The notes: generated from the letters alone by a model not told the origin. DNA of 64,000 nt from Desulfobacteraceae bacterium (GCA_016743945.1 JADGFI010000004.1:186001-250000), one strand, 5' to 3'. Counted from the stretch's first letter, positions 43,315 through 52,569 are shown. Made by a program: numbers and translations.

Positions 43315-44295
43315 TTGATGAAAAAGAGAAAATTATTTGTTATCGCAATTATTGTGACTGCTTTTGCATTATCATTTTTGGCAGGACCCATGCAGGCTGC
43401 TAAAAGGCGTTATGTTTCCATCGCAGCAGGATGGGTTACCGGTGCATATTTTCCCATGGCAGGTGCCATCTCAAGAATTGCCTGGAAGCATCTTAAAGAC
43501 GAGGGAATCAAGGTTACGGCAGAATCTTCAGGCGCCTCGGTTGCAAATGCAAAGTTAATCGGTGCAGGGGACACGGATTTTGCCATTCTGCAAAATGACA
43601 TCGCCTCCTATGCTTACAACGGCAAAAAAGGAATGTTTGACAAACCCATCACAAACCTTTTGGGCGTTTGCACCCTTTTCCCCGAGCATGTACAGATTAT
43701 TGCCAGAAAAGATTCCAACATTAAATCCATTGCCGATCTCAAAGGGAAAAAAGTGGCCATTGGTCCTGTGGGTTCGGGTACCATAGAAAACGCAAGTCAA
43801 ATTCTTGAAGCCTGGGGTCTCTCATTTGACGACCTTAAAAAGGCAGAACAATTAACCGCTTCCCAGTCATCGGATTATTTAAAAGACGGCAGACTGGATG
43901 CGGCTTTTTTTACCGTTGCCCTGGGTGCCGCTGTTATCATGGATACCGCCTTGATGGTTCCCATGGATGTTGTGCCTGTTGACGGACCCAATGCTCAAAA
44001 GCTTATGAAAAAATATCCTTTTTATGCCAAACAGATAGTTCCGGGAATGACCTATAAAAATAATGACAGCGACATCCCAACGGTATCTGTAATGGCCATG
44101 CTGGCTGCAAGCGCTGAGATTGAAGAAAGTATTGTATATTCCATTATCAATGCCATTTATTCTGATCTGCCCCAGCTTAAAAAAGCCCATGCAAAGTTTA
44201 AAGATATTGAAATGAAAAAAGGACTTGTGGGAATGGGTATTCCCCTTCATCCCGGTGCAAAAAAATATTTTGCCGAGCAAGGTCTTATCAAATAA
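43315..44295 (+). CDS. TAXI-family TRAP transporter solute-binding protein
   Basis: A 326-residue periplasmic protein with a signal peptide (about 1-28, ending LAGPMQA). Family hallmarks are YVSIAAGWVTGAYFPMAGAI, ESSGASVANAKLIGAG and KVAIGPVGSGTIENAS. TAXI proteins bind small organic acids or amino acids such as glutamate and feed a fused TRAP permease. The permease gene follows after a terminator-like hairpin, which would raise the ratio of binding protein to permease. GATGGAGG precedes the start. Confidence 0.92.
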   Translation: MMKKRKLFVIAIIVTAFALSFLAGPMQAAKRRYVSIAAGWVTGAYFPMAGAISRIAWKHLKDEGIKVTAESSGASVANAKLIGAGDTDFAILQNDIASYAYNGKKGMFDKPITNLLGVCTLFPEHVQIIARKDSNIKSIADLKGKKVAIGPVGSGTIENASQILEAWGLSFDDLKKAEQLTASQSSDYLKDGRLDAAFFTVALGAAVIMDTALMVPMDVVPVDGPNAQKLMKKYPFYAKQIVPGMTYKNNDSDIPTVSVMAMLAASAEIEESIVYSIINAIYSDLPQLKKAHAKFKDIEMKKGLVGMGIPLHPGAKKYFAEQGLIK

Positions 44296-44342
44296 AAAGG
44301 ATTTTTTTAACGTATAGGTAAACGCATATTATTTAAAATAAT

Positions 44343-44384
44343 AAAAGTACCAGATATGGTAATTGCCCGTGTCTGGTACTTTTT
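44343..44384 (+). terminator. Attenuator-like terminator between TRAP binding protein and permease
   Basis: AAAAGTACCAGA (44343-44354) pairs perfectly with TCTGGTACTTTT (44372-44383), followed by the end of a T run. It lies inside the operon, 48 bases after the binding-protein gene, so it probably lets only part of the transcripts continue. Confidence 0.75.
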
Positions 44385-44402
44385 GGCCTAGGAGGTATTG
44401 TA

Positions 44403-46487
44403 GTGGAAAAGGATGTTACCCAGGATAATATTAAGGCAGGGCAAATCATTATGGTTGAATCCGAATCCGGCTCCAGGAGACTTTCGGGGAAAATCGGCGT
44501 CTTTGTTTCCGCCATTGCCATTTTAATGTCTCTTTTCCAGATATATACAGGTTTTGTGGGGGAGCTTGCCGGTTCAAAACAGCTTTCCATTCACCTTACC
44601 TTTGCCATGATTTTATGTTTTGTTTACTATCCGGGCAAAAAAAACTCACCCAGGGACAGGATGTCGATTCCGGATATAATTCTTGCTGTTCTTGGCGGGG
44701 GATGTGCCTTTTATCTGTTTGCAAATTACAGCCATGTGGTCACCTCTGTCGGGGATGCAAAAACCTATGATATTCTCATTGGAGGTGCCCTGATAATCCT
44801 GGTGCTTGAAGCCACCCGCCGAAGCATCTCCCCCATGCTGCCGATCATTTGTATTATTTTTTTGCTCTACGCATATTTTGGACCCTATTTGCCCGGGGAA
44901 CTTGCCCACCGGGGGTTTCGTGTTAAACGAATTGTGGACCATATCTTCATGTCCGGAGAAGGGCTTTGGGGGGTTCCCCTGAGGGTTTCGGCCACCTTTG
45001 TCTTTTTGTTTGTTCTTTTTGGTGCTTTTTTAGATAAAATCGGAGCGGGTTTATACCTTATCAACCTTTCCTTTGCCATGATGGGAAAGTACCGGGGAGG
45101 GCCTGCAAAGGCTGCGGTTGTAGCCTCCTGTGCCATGGGGTCCATTTCGGGATCATCCATTGCCAATACGGTCACAACAGGCGCCATGACCATTCCGCTA
45201 ATGAAAAAAGTAGGGTTTAATTCGGCTACTGCCGGTGCTGTTGAGGTGGCGGCTTCAACCAACGGACAGCTCATGCCTCCCATCATGGGGGCGGCTGCCT
45301 TTATCATGGCTGAAATTATTGGTATTCCCTATATAGAGATTGTTAAGGCTGCGTTTATACCCGCCCTTTTATCCTATGTAGCCATTTTTTCAATTGTCCA
45401 TTTGGAAGCGGTCAAGGAAAATATCAGGGGGCTCACAAAGGAAGAGACACCGCCCTTTCTCAAAACGCTTTTTTCCGGAATTCATTTTCTCATCCCCCTG
45501 GCACTTTTGATCTGGCTGCTGCTGATTGTCCGATGGACACCTACCACCGCCGCATCCTGGTCCATCCTTGCCGGTGGTATTGTTGCCCTTCTCAACAATT
45601 ATCTACGGCAGGTAAAATTTTTTCCCATTCTGGTAAAAAATAATTTAGACAGTGACGATCCGGCCTTTCTTGATTATAGAGCAAACCCGGATAACTTTTT
45701 TATGGGAAGAACCAAACAAGAGATATTGGATTCCCTTGAAACCGGTGCAAGGAACATGGCAGGTATTGCCGTGGCCTGTGCCTGTTGCGGTATAATTGTC
45801 GGGGTTGTGACCCTTACGGGACTTGGGTTGAAAATGGCCACCTTGATAACCGAAGCTGCGGGTGGAAACCTCATGCTGACACTTATATTTTCGGTTTTTG
45901 CTTGTATTATTCTTGGCATGGGTCTTCCCACAACCGCTACCTATATTATCATGGCCGCAATGACAGCGCCTGCCATCATGACCATCAGTTCAGACCTGAG
46001 CCTTGGCCTTCCCATTGTTGCCGTTCATCTGTTTGTTTTTTATTATGGGATTGTAGCCGATGACACGCCGCCTGTGGGGTTGTGCGCCTACGCCGCCGCC
46101 GGAATATCCGGTGCTGATCCCGTGAAAACCGGATTAAAGAGCTTTCGCCTTGATCTGGCGGCTTTTACACTGCCCTTTATGTTTATCTACAACACCAAGT
46201 TATTGATGATCAACACAACATTTTTGGAACTTTGCTACATGATTCCTGTCTGTATCATCGGGATGTTTTGCTGGTCAGTGTTTATCCAGGGGTATTGGAT
46301 TATCAAAACTTATTTTCTGGAACGAATCGCTTTTCTCGGGCTTGCTTTTTTGCTGGTCAATCCCCGGGGCATTTCCCTTATGGCACTGGAGATCAATCAG
46401 CACCTTGTTAACGGGTTGGCCCTTTTGACCATGGCGGCAATATATTTATGGCAAAAATCACGTAGAACCAGGTTGGAATCTGCTTGA
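44403..46487 (+). CDS. TRAP transporter fused 4TM/12TM permease (TAXI type)
   Basis: A 694-residue inner-membrane protein. The small (DctQ-like) part covers about 1-200 and the large DctM part about 200-690. DctM signatures include GSISGSSIANTVTTGAMTIP, AASTNGQLMPPIMGAAAF, GLPTTATYIIMAAMTAPA and the late DDTPPVGLCAYAAAG. It uses a sodium or proton gradient to import the ligand brought by the binding protein at 43315. The start is a GTG (44403) after TAGGAGG at optimal spacing. Its stop overlaps the next gene. Confidence 0.93.
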   Translation: MEKDVTQDNIKAGQIIMVESESGSRRLSGKIGVFVSAIAILMSLFQIYTGFVGELAGSKQLSIHLTFAMILCFVYYPGKKNSPRDRMSIPDIILAVLGGGCAFYLFANYSHVVTSVGDAKTYDILIGGALIILVLEATRRSISPMLPIICIIFLLYAYFGPYLPGELAHRGFRVKRIVDHIFMSGEGLWGVPLRVSATFVFLFVLFGAFLDKIGAGLYLINLSFAMMGKYRGGPAKAAVVASCAMGSISGSSIANTVTTGAMTIPLMKKVGFNSATAGAVEVAASTNGQLMPPIMGAAAFIMAEIIGIPYIEIVKAAFIPALLSYVAIFSIVHLEAVKENIRGLTKEETPPFLKTLFSGIHFLIPLALLIWLLLIVRWTPTTAASWSILAGGIVALLNNYLRQVKFFPILVKNNLDSDDPAFLDYRANPDNFFMGRTKQEILDSLETGARNMAGIAVACACCGIIVGVVTLTGLGLKMATLITEAAGGNLMLTLIFSVFACIILGMGLPTTATYIIMAAMTAPAIMTISSDLSLGLPIVAVHLFVFYYGIVADDTPPVGLCAYAAAGISGADPVKTGLKSFRLDLAAFTLPFMFIYNTKLLMINTTFLELCYMIPVCIIGMFCWSVFIQGYWIIKTYFLERIAFLGLAFLLVNPRGISLMALEINQHLVNGLALLTMAAIYLWQKSRRTRLESA

Positions 46488-47005
46488 GTAAGAAAAAAAT
46501 AATTTGTATTTTTATGGGGGGTGCATTGCTTTTTATTGCGTTGCACCTCCATAAAATTATCAGCATAACGGTTCGGCTTCCAGACAATGATAATAAACTT
46601 ATCCATCTTATTGCTGTCCACCCCAAGGACATCTTTTCTTTTTCCTACCGTCATTCGGTGGAAAAAACCCTGGTAAAGGGTATTTTTCAGGTTGCTTCAA
46701 CCCCGGCAATGCTTGCCGTCGAAACAAGAATGACCTCTGTGGGAACCGGGCTTCCCAATACCTTTTCCAAAAGAACAACCCGGGAGGGCAAATGGATCGT
46801 TGTGGATGAAGAAAATAAAAAAATTGACAGTTTCCGATTTTTTATTTCCCGGGTCAACACCCCTTTTCTTTCAACCCCAAAAGGTATGATTGATTTAAAC
46901 CTGCTTCCTTCCGGCACCATCATTTTGTTAGGCGTTGAAAAAATTTCCCAGCTTCGATATTTGATATACAAGTGTGAAAAATTTTTAAAAAAGAACTTAA
47001 TATAA
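46484..47005 (+). CDS. DUF1850 protein of the TAXI-TRAP operon
   Basis: A 173-residue protein with an N-terminal helix (IICIFMGGALLFIALHL) and a domain containing FSYRHSVEKTLVKGIFQV, typical of DUF1850. Genes of this family often follow fused TRAP permeases; the function is unknown. The TTG start (46484) overlaps the permease stop TGA, so translation is coupled. The domain is probably periplasmic and membrane-anchored. Confidence 0.8.
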   Translation: MSKKKIICIFMGGALLFIALHLHKIISITVRLPDNDNKLIHLIAVHPKDIFSFSYRHSVEKTLVKGIFQVASTPAMLAVETRMTSVGTGLPNTFSKRTTREGKWIVVDEENKKIDSFRFFISRVNTPFLSTPKGMIDLNLLPSGTIILLGVEKISQLRYLIYKCEKFLKKNLI

Positions 47006-47016
47006 GGTGAAAAAAA

Positions 47017-48348
47017 ATGGTTGAAATTCCCGGCAATCTTTTCCCAAGAAGATTGGACAAGCAACTGCCCTTGGCAACAAAAGCCCAGGGTGTTTTTATT
47101 GAAGATGAAAATCAAAAACAATATATGGATGCCAGCGGCGGTGCTGTTGTGGTGAATGCAGGCCATGGAAGAGAAAAAATTGCCCGGGCAGTTTATGATC
47201 AGATTTTATCCCATGATTATATCCATCCCAGCATGTTTACAACCCACCCGGTCGAGGAACTGGCCACTTGCCTTGCCCAAAAAGCCCCCGGCGACATCAA
47301 CCGTTTTTATTTCCTATCCGGCGGTTCTGAAGCCAACGAAGCCGCCATCAAGCTGGCAAGGCAGATCCATATTGAAAATGGCAATTCAACAAAATATCGG
47401 CTCATCGGCAGATGGAAGTCATACCATGGATTAACCCTGGGGTCCCTTGCCGCCATGGGAAGAACCGGTTTTAAAACGCCCTTTGCGCCGTTATTAAAAG
47501 AGGGTTTACACATCCCTGCGCCCTATTGCTACAGATGCTCCTTTGGACTGCAATATCCATCCTGCAAGCTGCGATGTGCCCTGGCCCTGGATGAGATGAT
47601 TGAAAATGCAGGACCTGAAACCATATCCGCCTTTATAGCAGAGACCATTCCCGGTGCTACCATTGCGGCCTGTCTCCCCCCTAAGGATTATTTGAAAGTA
47701 ATTCAGGAAATCTGTAATCATCACAAGGTATTGCTGATTTTGGATGAGGTGATGTGCGGCATGGGCAGAACCGGGGAATGGTTTGCCTGTGACCATTTTG
47801 ATATTGTTCCGGACATCGTCACCCTTGGTAAGGGACTTGCCGGAGGGGTTATTGCGCTTTCCGCCTTTGGGGTAAGAGAGACCCACTTTAATGCCATAAA
47901 GAATAACAGCGGCAATTTTATGCATGGGGGAACCTTTTCCCACCATCCGGTGGCTGCTGCCGGAGGATTGGCCTTGATTGAAATTCTTGAGCAGGAAAAA
48001 TTGGTTCAAAGAGTGAAATCAAAGGGTGAAAAACTAGGCAGATTGTTAGAGGAGAACCTATTGCCCCTGCCCCAGGTGGGGGATGTCAGGGGAAAAGGGT
48101 TTATGTGGGGCATCGAACTAGTTCAGGACAAAAAGACCAAAATTCCTTTTAATCGGTCATTAAAAACAGTTGAAGGTATCTGGGAGCTGCTTTTTGAAAA
48201 AGGGTATCTGGTTTACAAGTCAACCGGACTTGCCGGTGTTGATGGAGATGCCATCGTCATTGCACCGACTTATATTATCAGTGATGACCAGATGGAGATG
48301 CTTGTAAAAGCAATTAAAGCTGCCATTATTGAATTTTTTGATTCCTAG
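47017..48348 (+). CDS. PLP-dependent class III aminotransferase
   Basis: A 443-residue fold-type I aminotransferase. The PLP Lys is Lys272 in VTLGKGLAGG; the Asp that binds the pyridine nitrogen is in LLILDEVMCGMGRTG; FLSGGSEANEAAIKLARQ holds the phosphate-binding region. The family acts on omega- or beta-amino groups (GABA, beta-alanine, ornithine and others). A Cys cluster, YCYRCSFGLQYPSCKLRCA (about 168-186), is an unusual insertion that could bind a metal or form a structural loop. As the last gene of the BKACE/TAXI operon it probably converts the imported amino acid into a keto acid for the cleavage enzyme. AAGGTGA precedes the ATG. Confidence 0.9.
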   Translation: MVEIPGNLFPRRLDKQLPLATKAQGVFIEDENQKQYMDASGGAVVVNAGHGREKIARAVYDQILSHDYIHPSMFTTHPVEELATCLAQKAPGDINRFYFLSGGSEANEAAIKLARQIHIENGNSTKYRLIGRWKSYHGLTLGSLAAMGRTGFKTPFAPLLKEGLHIPAPYCYRCSFGLQYPSCKLRCALALDEMIENAGPETISAFIAETIPGATIAACLPPKDYLKVIQEICNHHKVLLILDEVMCGMGRTGEWFACDHFDIVPDIVTLGKGLAGGVIALSAFGVRETHFNAIKNNSGNFMHGGTFSHHPVAAAGGLALIEILEQEKLVQRVKSKGEKLGRLLEENLLPLPQVGDVRGKGFMWGIELVQDKKTKIPFNRSLKTVEGIWELLFEKGYLVYKSTGLAGVDGDAIVIAPTYIISDDQMEMLVKAIKAAIIEFFDS

Positions 48349-48461
48349 GATTATCCTGGCTGGTGTGGCTGTGGATCATTTGGTGTTCATTTTTTAAATT
48401 ACAGAGATGTCATTACCGGCTTGGAGCGAATGTATTTTCAAAGGGACTCTTTAATTTTTTC

Positions 48462-48900
48462 ATCCGGCGGTCCTGTCCACTGCCAGCACCGATTTGAAAT
48501 CAAGGAGGGAAAATTTAAGGGCACCGGGGCGAAGGCTCGCAATATGCCAGTATCAGCTCTCTGGGGGCGACCCTGGGAAATTTGAACCTGGAATCCGTGG
48601 TTTATCTGTCAGCGCTATTCAACCAATACGGCATCGACACCATTTCAGACGGTAATTATCTCGCAAAAAGACGTGGGCTATCCTCTGGAATTGGGAAATC
48701 ATGATGCCATAGAGCAGTTGCTCATGGACACGGTTTACAGAAAAGGTTTCGACAACATTGTGGCTGAGGTACGTTTTGCCGGTGTCTTCAGCAGTATCAA
48801 CGCCATTGATTACGTTGATATCGCTAACCTGATCCACAGGGTGACGGGATTTGACATAACCGATAAGGATCGTGAACACGATCAAGTTATTCATACAAAG
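48462..48900 (+). pseudogene. Relic of an aldehyde:ferredoxin oxidoreductase (AOR) gene
   Basis: Pieces in different frames read HRFEIKEGKFKGTG, then YASISSLGATLGNLNLES with VVYLSALFNQYGIDTISDGN, then YPLELGNHDAIEQLLMDTVY with RKGFDNIVAE, and finally DYVDIANLIHRVTGFDITDK. These match, in order, the middle and C-terminal domains of tungsten-containing AOR enzymes. The N-terminal tungstopterin domain and the cluster Cys motifs are absent and at least two frameshifts are present. 48901-49045 holds nothing recognisable. Confidence 0.75.
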
Positions 48901-49045
48901 AGGTACCCATCTAAAAGATCAGTCGGATTTAAATTTTTCCAGATCAGAATAAATTTCATCCTAACTTTGTTTGAATGTTTTTTGGATAAAAAGTAAATAG
49001 AGTACCAGACAACAAGACTATATATGGTAGCCTCTCGCCGGGACA

Positions 49046-49969
49046 TCAAAGGCAAAGTATGTTTAAAATTTTATCAAATGTCATATGACAAGAAGCGATG
49101 TGCTGTTTTAAAGCATCCATTCCGATCAGGGAAGAAGAAGAATATGGAATTTTTTGAACCGGAAGCGCTGACAGTTGATTTTCAATCGGATGGTCATTTG
49201 GCGCTTCTTCCATCCTGTCATTGCAAATCAGCCCCTTTAGATGGATATTCAAAGAATTTAGCTGTTCAATGATACGGCCTGTTTCCGCCACCGACAGCAC
49301 GTCCTGATTAAAAACCGCTAATAAGGTTGATTTTTGCGGGTCTTCAAAAATATCTTTGAGAATCAGGTAATCGGATTTAATTTCCCGGATTCTGGATAAA
49401 ACTTTATCCCGTTCAAATTCCTTTCCCGCAAATTTAATTTTCGAGATAATTTGTTTTCGCTCGTAAATATCCAGACGTAATTTTTCAAGTTGATCAATCC
49501 AGGTCAATGACAGGGTCGGCAGGTTAAAAAATCTTAATGACAGGGCCGTGGGCGGCATATCAATGATCAAATAATCATAGTTTTTATATTTGGTTTGAAG
49601 GCCCATGAATGCAGTCACCAGGGCATATTCCTCCATACCCGGAGAAAATTTTAAAATGTCAAAATAATTATCCAGATTAAAGGCTGTCAGGTATGCATAA
49701 CTGCTTTTAACGTTCTGGGCTGTTTTTTTTAAATATCGTTTGATTTCCTTGTTTCGGTCAATTTGGAGAACTTCAAGGCAGGGCGCTAGGGTGCAGGCTT
49801 TATCGGAAAATCGCGTCTCAAAAATATCAGACTGATTATGGGCATCATCAAAGGACGCCAGAAGCACTTTTTTCCCCTGCTCCATCAGCACAAGAGACAA
49901 CAGTGCCGAGGTAGTGGATTTTCCGGTACCCCCCTTGCCTAAAAAAAATAATGTTTGAAGTCTGGCCAT
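49046..49969 (-). CDS. ArsA/ParA-type ATPase
   Basis: A 307-residue P-loop ATPase of the SIMIBI class. Deviant Walker A is FLGKGGTGKST near the start, switch II region is LIIDMPPTALSLRF, and NQDVLSVAETGRII follows later, as in ArsA/Get3-like anion or tail-anchored-protein ATPases. Only one ATPase domain is present, so it should dimerise. No ars genes are nearby. It is the last gene of the minus-strand run behind cstA, 9 bases after an unknown 103-residue gene, so it probably serves that membrane locus. Confidence 0.82.
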   Translation of the reverse strand: MARLQTLFFLGKGGTGKSTTSALLSLVLMEQGKKVLLASFDDAHNQSDIFETRFSDKACTLAPCLEVLQIDRNKEIKRYLKKTAQNVKSSYAYLTAFNLDNYFDILKFSPGMEEYALVTAFMGLQTKYKNYDYLIIDMPPTALSLRFFNLPTLSLTWIDQLEKLRLDIYERKQIISKIKFAGKEFERDKVLSRIREIKSDYLILKDIFEDPQKSTLLAVFNQDVLSVAETGRIIEQLNSLNIHLKGLICNDRMEEAPNDHPIENQLSALPVQKIPYSSSSLIGMDALKQHIASCHMTFDKILNILCL

Positions 49970-49978
49970 GCGGTTCCC

Positions 49979-50290
49979 CTAGGATATATCAAATACGGAA
50001 AATAGTCTGGACAACGGTTCATTGGCCGTGTCCACCCGTTCAAGCAATAAAATTAAATCTTTTTCCATCATGGGAAGAAGGTCCATGCAGATCTGTACAG
50101 GAGGAGACGGCATTCCAATGAAGGTGCCCTGCACCAGCAAGGCAAAGATATATTCCAACTCTTCCAGCTCAGCTTCTATGGTGCTGACAGCTTTGCTTCT
50201 GGCCACTTCGTCGGCCACCTGCCAATAATCGACGAGACGGTTTTTTACCCGTTCCAGAAGTGCAAGGAGTTGGCTTTTGGATTTGTTCAT
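49979..50290 (-). CDS. Small helical protein of unknown function
   Basis: A 103-residue, mostly helical acidic protein without membrane segment. I recognise no domain. Notable is the central GTFIGMPSPPVQICMDLLPM between two long helices. Its ATG overlaps the stop of the upstream membrane-protein gene by 4 bases and the ArsA-like ATPase gene follows after 9 bases, so all three are co-translated. A partner or substrate adapter of the ATPase is one possibility. Confidence 0.65.
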   Translation of the reverse strand: MNKSKSQLLALLERVKNRLVDYWQVADEVARSKAVSTIEAELEELEYIFALLVQGTFIGMPSPPVQICMDLLPMMEKDLILLLERVDTANEPLSRLFSVFDIS

Positions 50291-50718
50291 TTTACCCTGA
50301 ATATTTTTTGGTCAAAAGAGATTCGTTTTTCAGACGGAAAAAAATAATACACCGCATACAGGGTCATGAGCACAATGGCTCCCCCATAAAATCTGGGAAA
50401 ATCACATAAAACCGCGATAAAGGCCAAATACGGAGTCATCTGAGATATCCATAGAGTGTTCTTTTGAAAAGTCAGAAATTTTTTGGCAGTTGCCTCTGTT
50501 TCGTTTCTCATGGAATGGGCAAACAGGGTTCTCAAAAAAAGGGGACCGGCAAGGGCCGTGATAGCAGACAATATAAACACCAATGCATGCAGGATGCCTG
50601 GTATGGCAAACTGACCGGGGTGAATAAGATTCAATTGCCTTGCCAGGCCGAAAATCAGGAAAAGGCAGCCTGCCGGAATAATCATCATCCAGTATTGTTT
50701 GTTTAGTATTTTTTGCAT
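50287..50718 (-). CDS. Four-helix membrane protein downstream of cstA
   Basis: A 143-residue protein with four predicted membrane helices (about 10-27, 40-65, 90-110 and 112-130) and a basic C-terminus. No family is recognised with confidence. It starts 51 bases after the CstA stop and overlaps the next gene by 4 bases. It may be an accessory subunit for the CstA transporter or for the ATPase module. Confidence 0.65.
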   Translation of the reverse strand: MQKILNKQYWMMIIPAGCLFLIFGLARQLNLIHPGQFAIPGILHALVFILSAITALAGPLFLRTLFAHSMRNETEATAKKFLTFQKNTLWISQMTPYLAFIAVLCDFPRFYGGAIVLMTLYAVYYFFPSEKRISFDQKIFRVK

Positions 50719-50769
50719 ATCGACTCGGGGGGCGTATGGGGAGAAAAAACTCTCCCCATATGCCTCAAT

Positions 50770-52491
50770 TTATTCCTGTGTTTGAGATTTTATGCTCACA
50801 ATTTTTATAAATCCCTCCACTGCAATCCAGATTGCCAAGAGCAATGTAATGGCGTTTACCACCTGGAGCAGCATATTATGGCTGGCACCAAATTTAGTCT
50901 GATTCAGCACAAGCGCCCATATGGTCATAATTATCATTAATACCGCCGGAATCCCAGCAATCAACCATTTCATACCGCCTTTGGTTTTAAGATACACGGC
51001 AATGATGATCAATGCAAGGCCGGCAAGGGTTTGATTGACCGCACCGAACAGAGGCCAGAGTTTTAGCGCACCCTTTCCGCCTGCACCGGTTGCAAAGGCA
51101 AGTGCCAGTGCCGTTGCTACGGCAATGAAGGTGGCGACATATTTGCCGGTGAGAAAATTCATTTTAAATCCAGAGAAAAGTTCAGATACAATATACCGCT
51201 GAATACGGGTCGCCGTGTCCAGGGTGGTACCGGCAAAGGACGCCACGAAAACCCCCATGATTGCCACAGCAGCGCTGTTGGGAATTCCAGTGGCAGAAAT
51301 CATATTGGCAGAACCGTTCACAAAGGCCGCTATTTTTGACCCGAGGCCGGCAGCGGCCGCCCAGGATGAATAATGGGTGGTCCAGGCAGCAACCCCCATG
51401 AGCGTTTCCCCTGATTTGGTTACATATCCCATACCAATCCCGGCAGATACGGCAATAATGACCAAAGTTGCCAAAGCGCCTTCCATGAGCATGGAACCAT
51501 ATCCGACAAACAAAGAATCGTCTTCGCCTCTGACTTGCTTGGAAGAGGTCCCCGAAGAAACCAGGGAGTGAAACCCGGAAATAGCACCACAGGCAATGGT
51601 AATAAACAAAAAGGGCCACATGGGCGGTGCCTGGGCAGGATTCATCTGAACAGCCGGTGCCACAATATGAAGATTTCCGCCAAAGGCAGAAAAAATAACC
51701 CCCAAAATCAACAATGTCATGGCAATCAGCAGCTGGTGGGAGTTGATAAAATCTCTGGGCTGAAGCAAGGTGGTCACCGGAAGGGTAGAGGCGATAAATG
51801 CGTAGATCAACAGAATAATAGTCCAGACACCGGTTGCAGGAATTCCGGCAATGGCCGGCATTTGAATGGGAATATAGACACCGATAAAAACCGTGGCATA
51901 CATAACAACCACTGCAATAATGGACCAGGTCATAACATTTTTGCCCTGCTTGTAAATGGCATGTCCCAGGTAAACCGCAATGGCAACCTCGCACCATACC
52001 GGAAATACCGATGCCGGATACATGGCAAAAACAACGGCAATGACCAGTCCGAAAATAGCGATCACAATCCAGAGTTCTAAAAACACAATAAGAAAAAAGA
52101 AAAACCGGGTGCGGCTGTTCACGTATTTGGCAGTATAATCGGCAATGGATTTTCCCTGGTTTCTCATGGAAATGATCAAGGCGCCGAAATCATGCACCGC
52201 CCCCATGAAAATACTGCCGAAAAATACCCAGATGAGTGCAGGAACCCATCCCCAGATAATGGCGACAGCAGGTCCCACAATGGGGCCGGTTCCGGCAATG
52301 GAGGTAAAATGGTGACCGAAAATAACTTCTTTTTTCGTGGGCACATAATCCACACCATCTTCCATTACCACCGAAGGGACCGTTGCGGCCTGGGATAATT
52401 TGAAAATTTTTTGTCCGATAAATTTTCCATACAGGTTATACATTAAAATATAACCGATAAACGCTACAACCATGATAATCAATGCACTCAT
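50770..52491 (-). CDS. cstA: CstA-family transporter (pyruvate/peptide uptake)
   Basis: A 573-residue inner-membrane protein of the carbon-starvation family. Diagnostic segments: [20 protein letters not shown] at the N-terminus, IAGTGPIVGPAVAIIWGW, HSLVSSGTSSKQV and FASFAGTTLDTATR-like VASFAGTTLDTATRIQRY. Characterised members (CstA, BtsT) take up pyruvate or peptides with protons. LytS/LytR genes stand upstream on the same strand, the same pairing as BtsS/BtsR with BtsT in E. coli, so pyruvate-responsive control is a good hypothesis. A dead second copy lies at 59748-60084. Confidence 0.92.
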   Translation of the reverse strand: MSALIIMVVAFIGYILMYNLYGKFIGQKIFKLSQAATVPSVVMEDGVDYVPTKKEVIFGHHFTSIAGTGPIVGPAVAIIWGWVPALIWVFFGSIFMGAVHDFGALIISMRNQGKSIADYTAKYVNSRTRFFFFLIVFLELWIVIAIFGLVIAVVFAMYPASVFPVWCEVAIAVYLGHAIYKQGKNVMTWSIIAVVVMYATVFIGVYIPIQMPAIAGIPATGVWTIILLIYAFIASTLPVTTLLQPRDFINSHQLLIAMTLLILGVIFSAFGGNLHIVAPAVQMNPAQAPPMWPFLFITIACGAISGFHSLVSSGTSSKQVRGEDDSLFVGYGSMLMEGALATLVIIAVSAGIGMGYVTKSGETLMGVAAWTTHYSSWAAAAGLGSKIAAFVNGSANMISATGIPNSAAVAIMGVFVASFAGTTLDTATRIQRYIVSELFSGFKMNFLTGKYVATFIAVATALALAFATGAGGKGALKLWPLFGAVNQTLAGLALIIIAVYLKTKGGMKWLIAGIPAVLMIIMTIWALVLNQTKFGASHNMLLQVVNAITLLLAIWIAVEGFIKIVSIKSQTQE

Positions 52492-52548
52492 GTATCGTCT
52501 CCTTGCCTTATATGATAAAAAATTAAAATAAATAAAACAAAAACAAAC

Positions 52549-52569
52549 AATTCTTTTTTATCAAGAATT
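52549..52569 (-). terminator. Weak terminator between lytS and cstA
   Basis: On the minus strand AATTCTT and AAGAATT form a 7-bp stem followed by GTTTGTTTTTGTTTTA. It would end lytRS transcripts before cstA, so cstA likely has its own promoter, as expected for a LytR target. Confidence 0.45.

Noticed and set aside
51182..51997. Long open frame (271 codons) overlapping cstA in another frame
   Set aside because: Cys/Arg-rich translation with no domain, fully inside the well-supported CstA gene.
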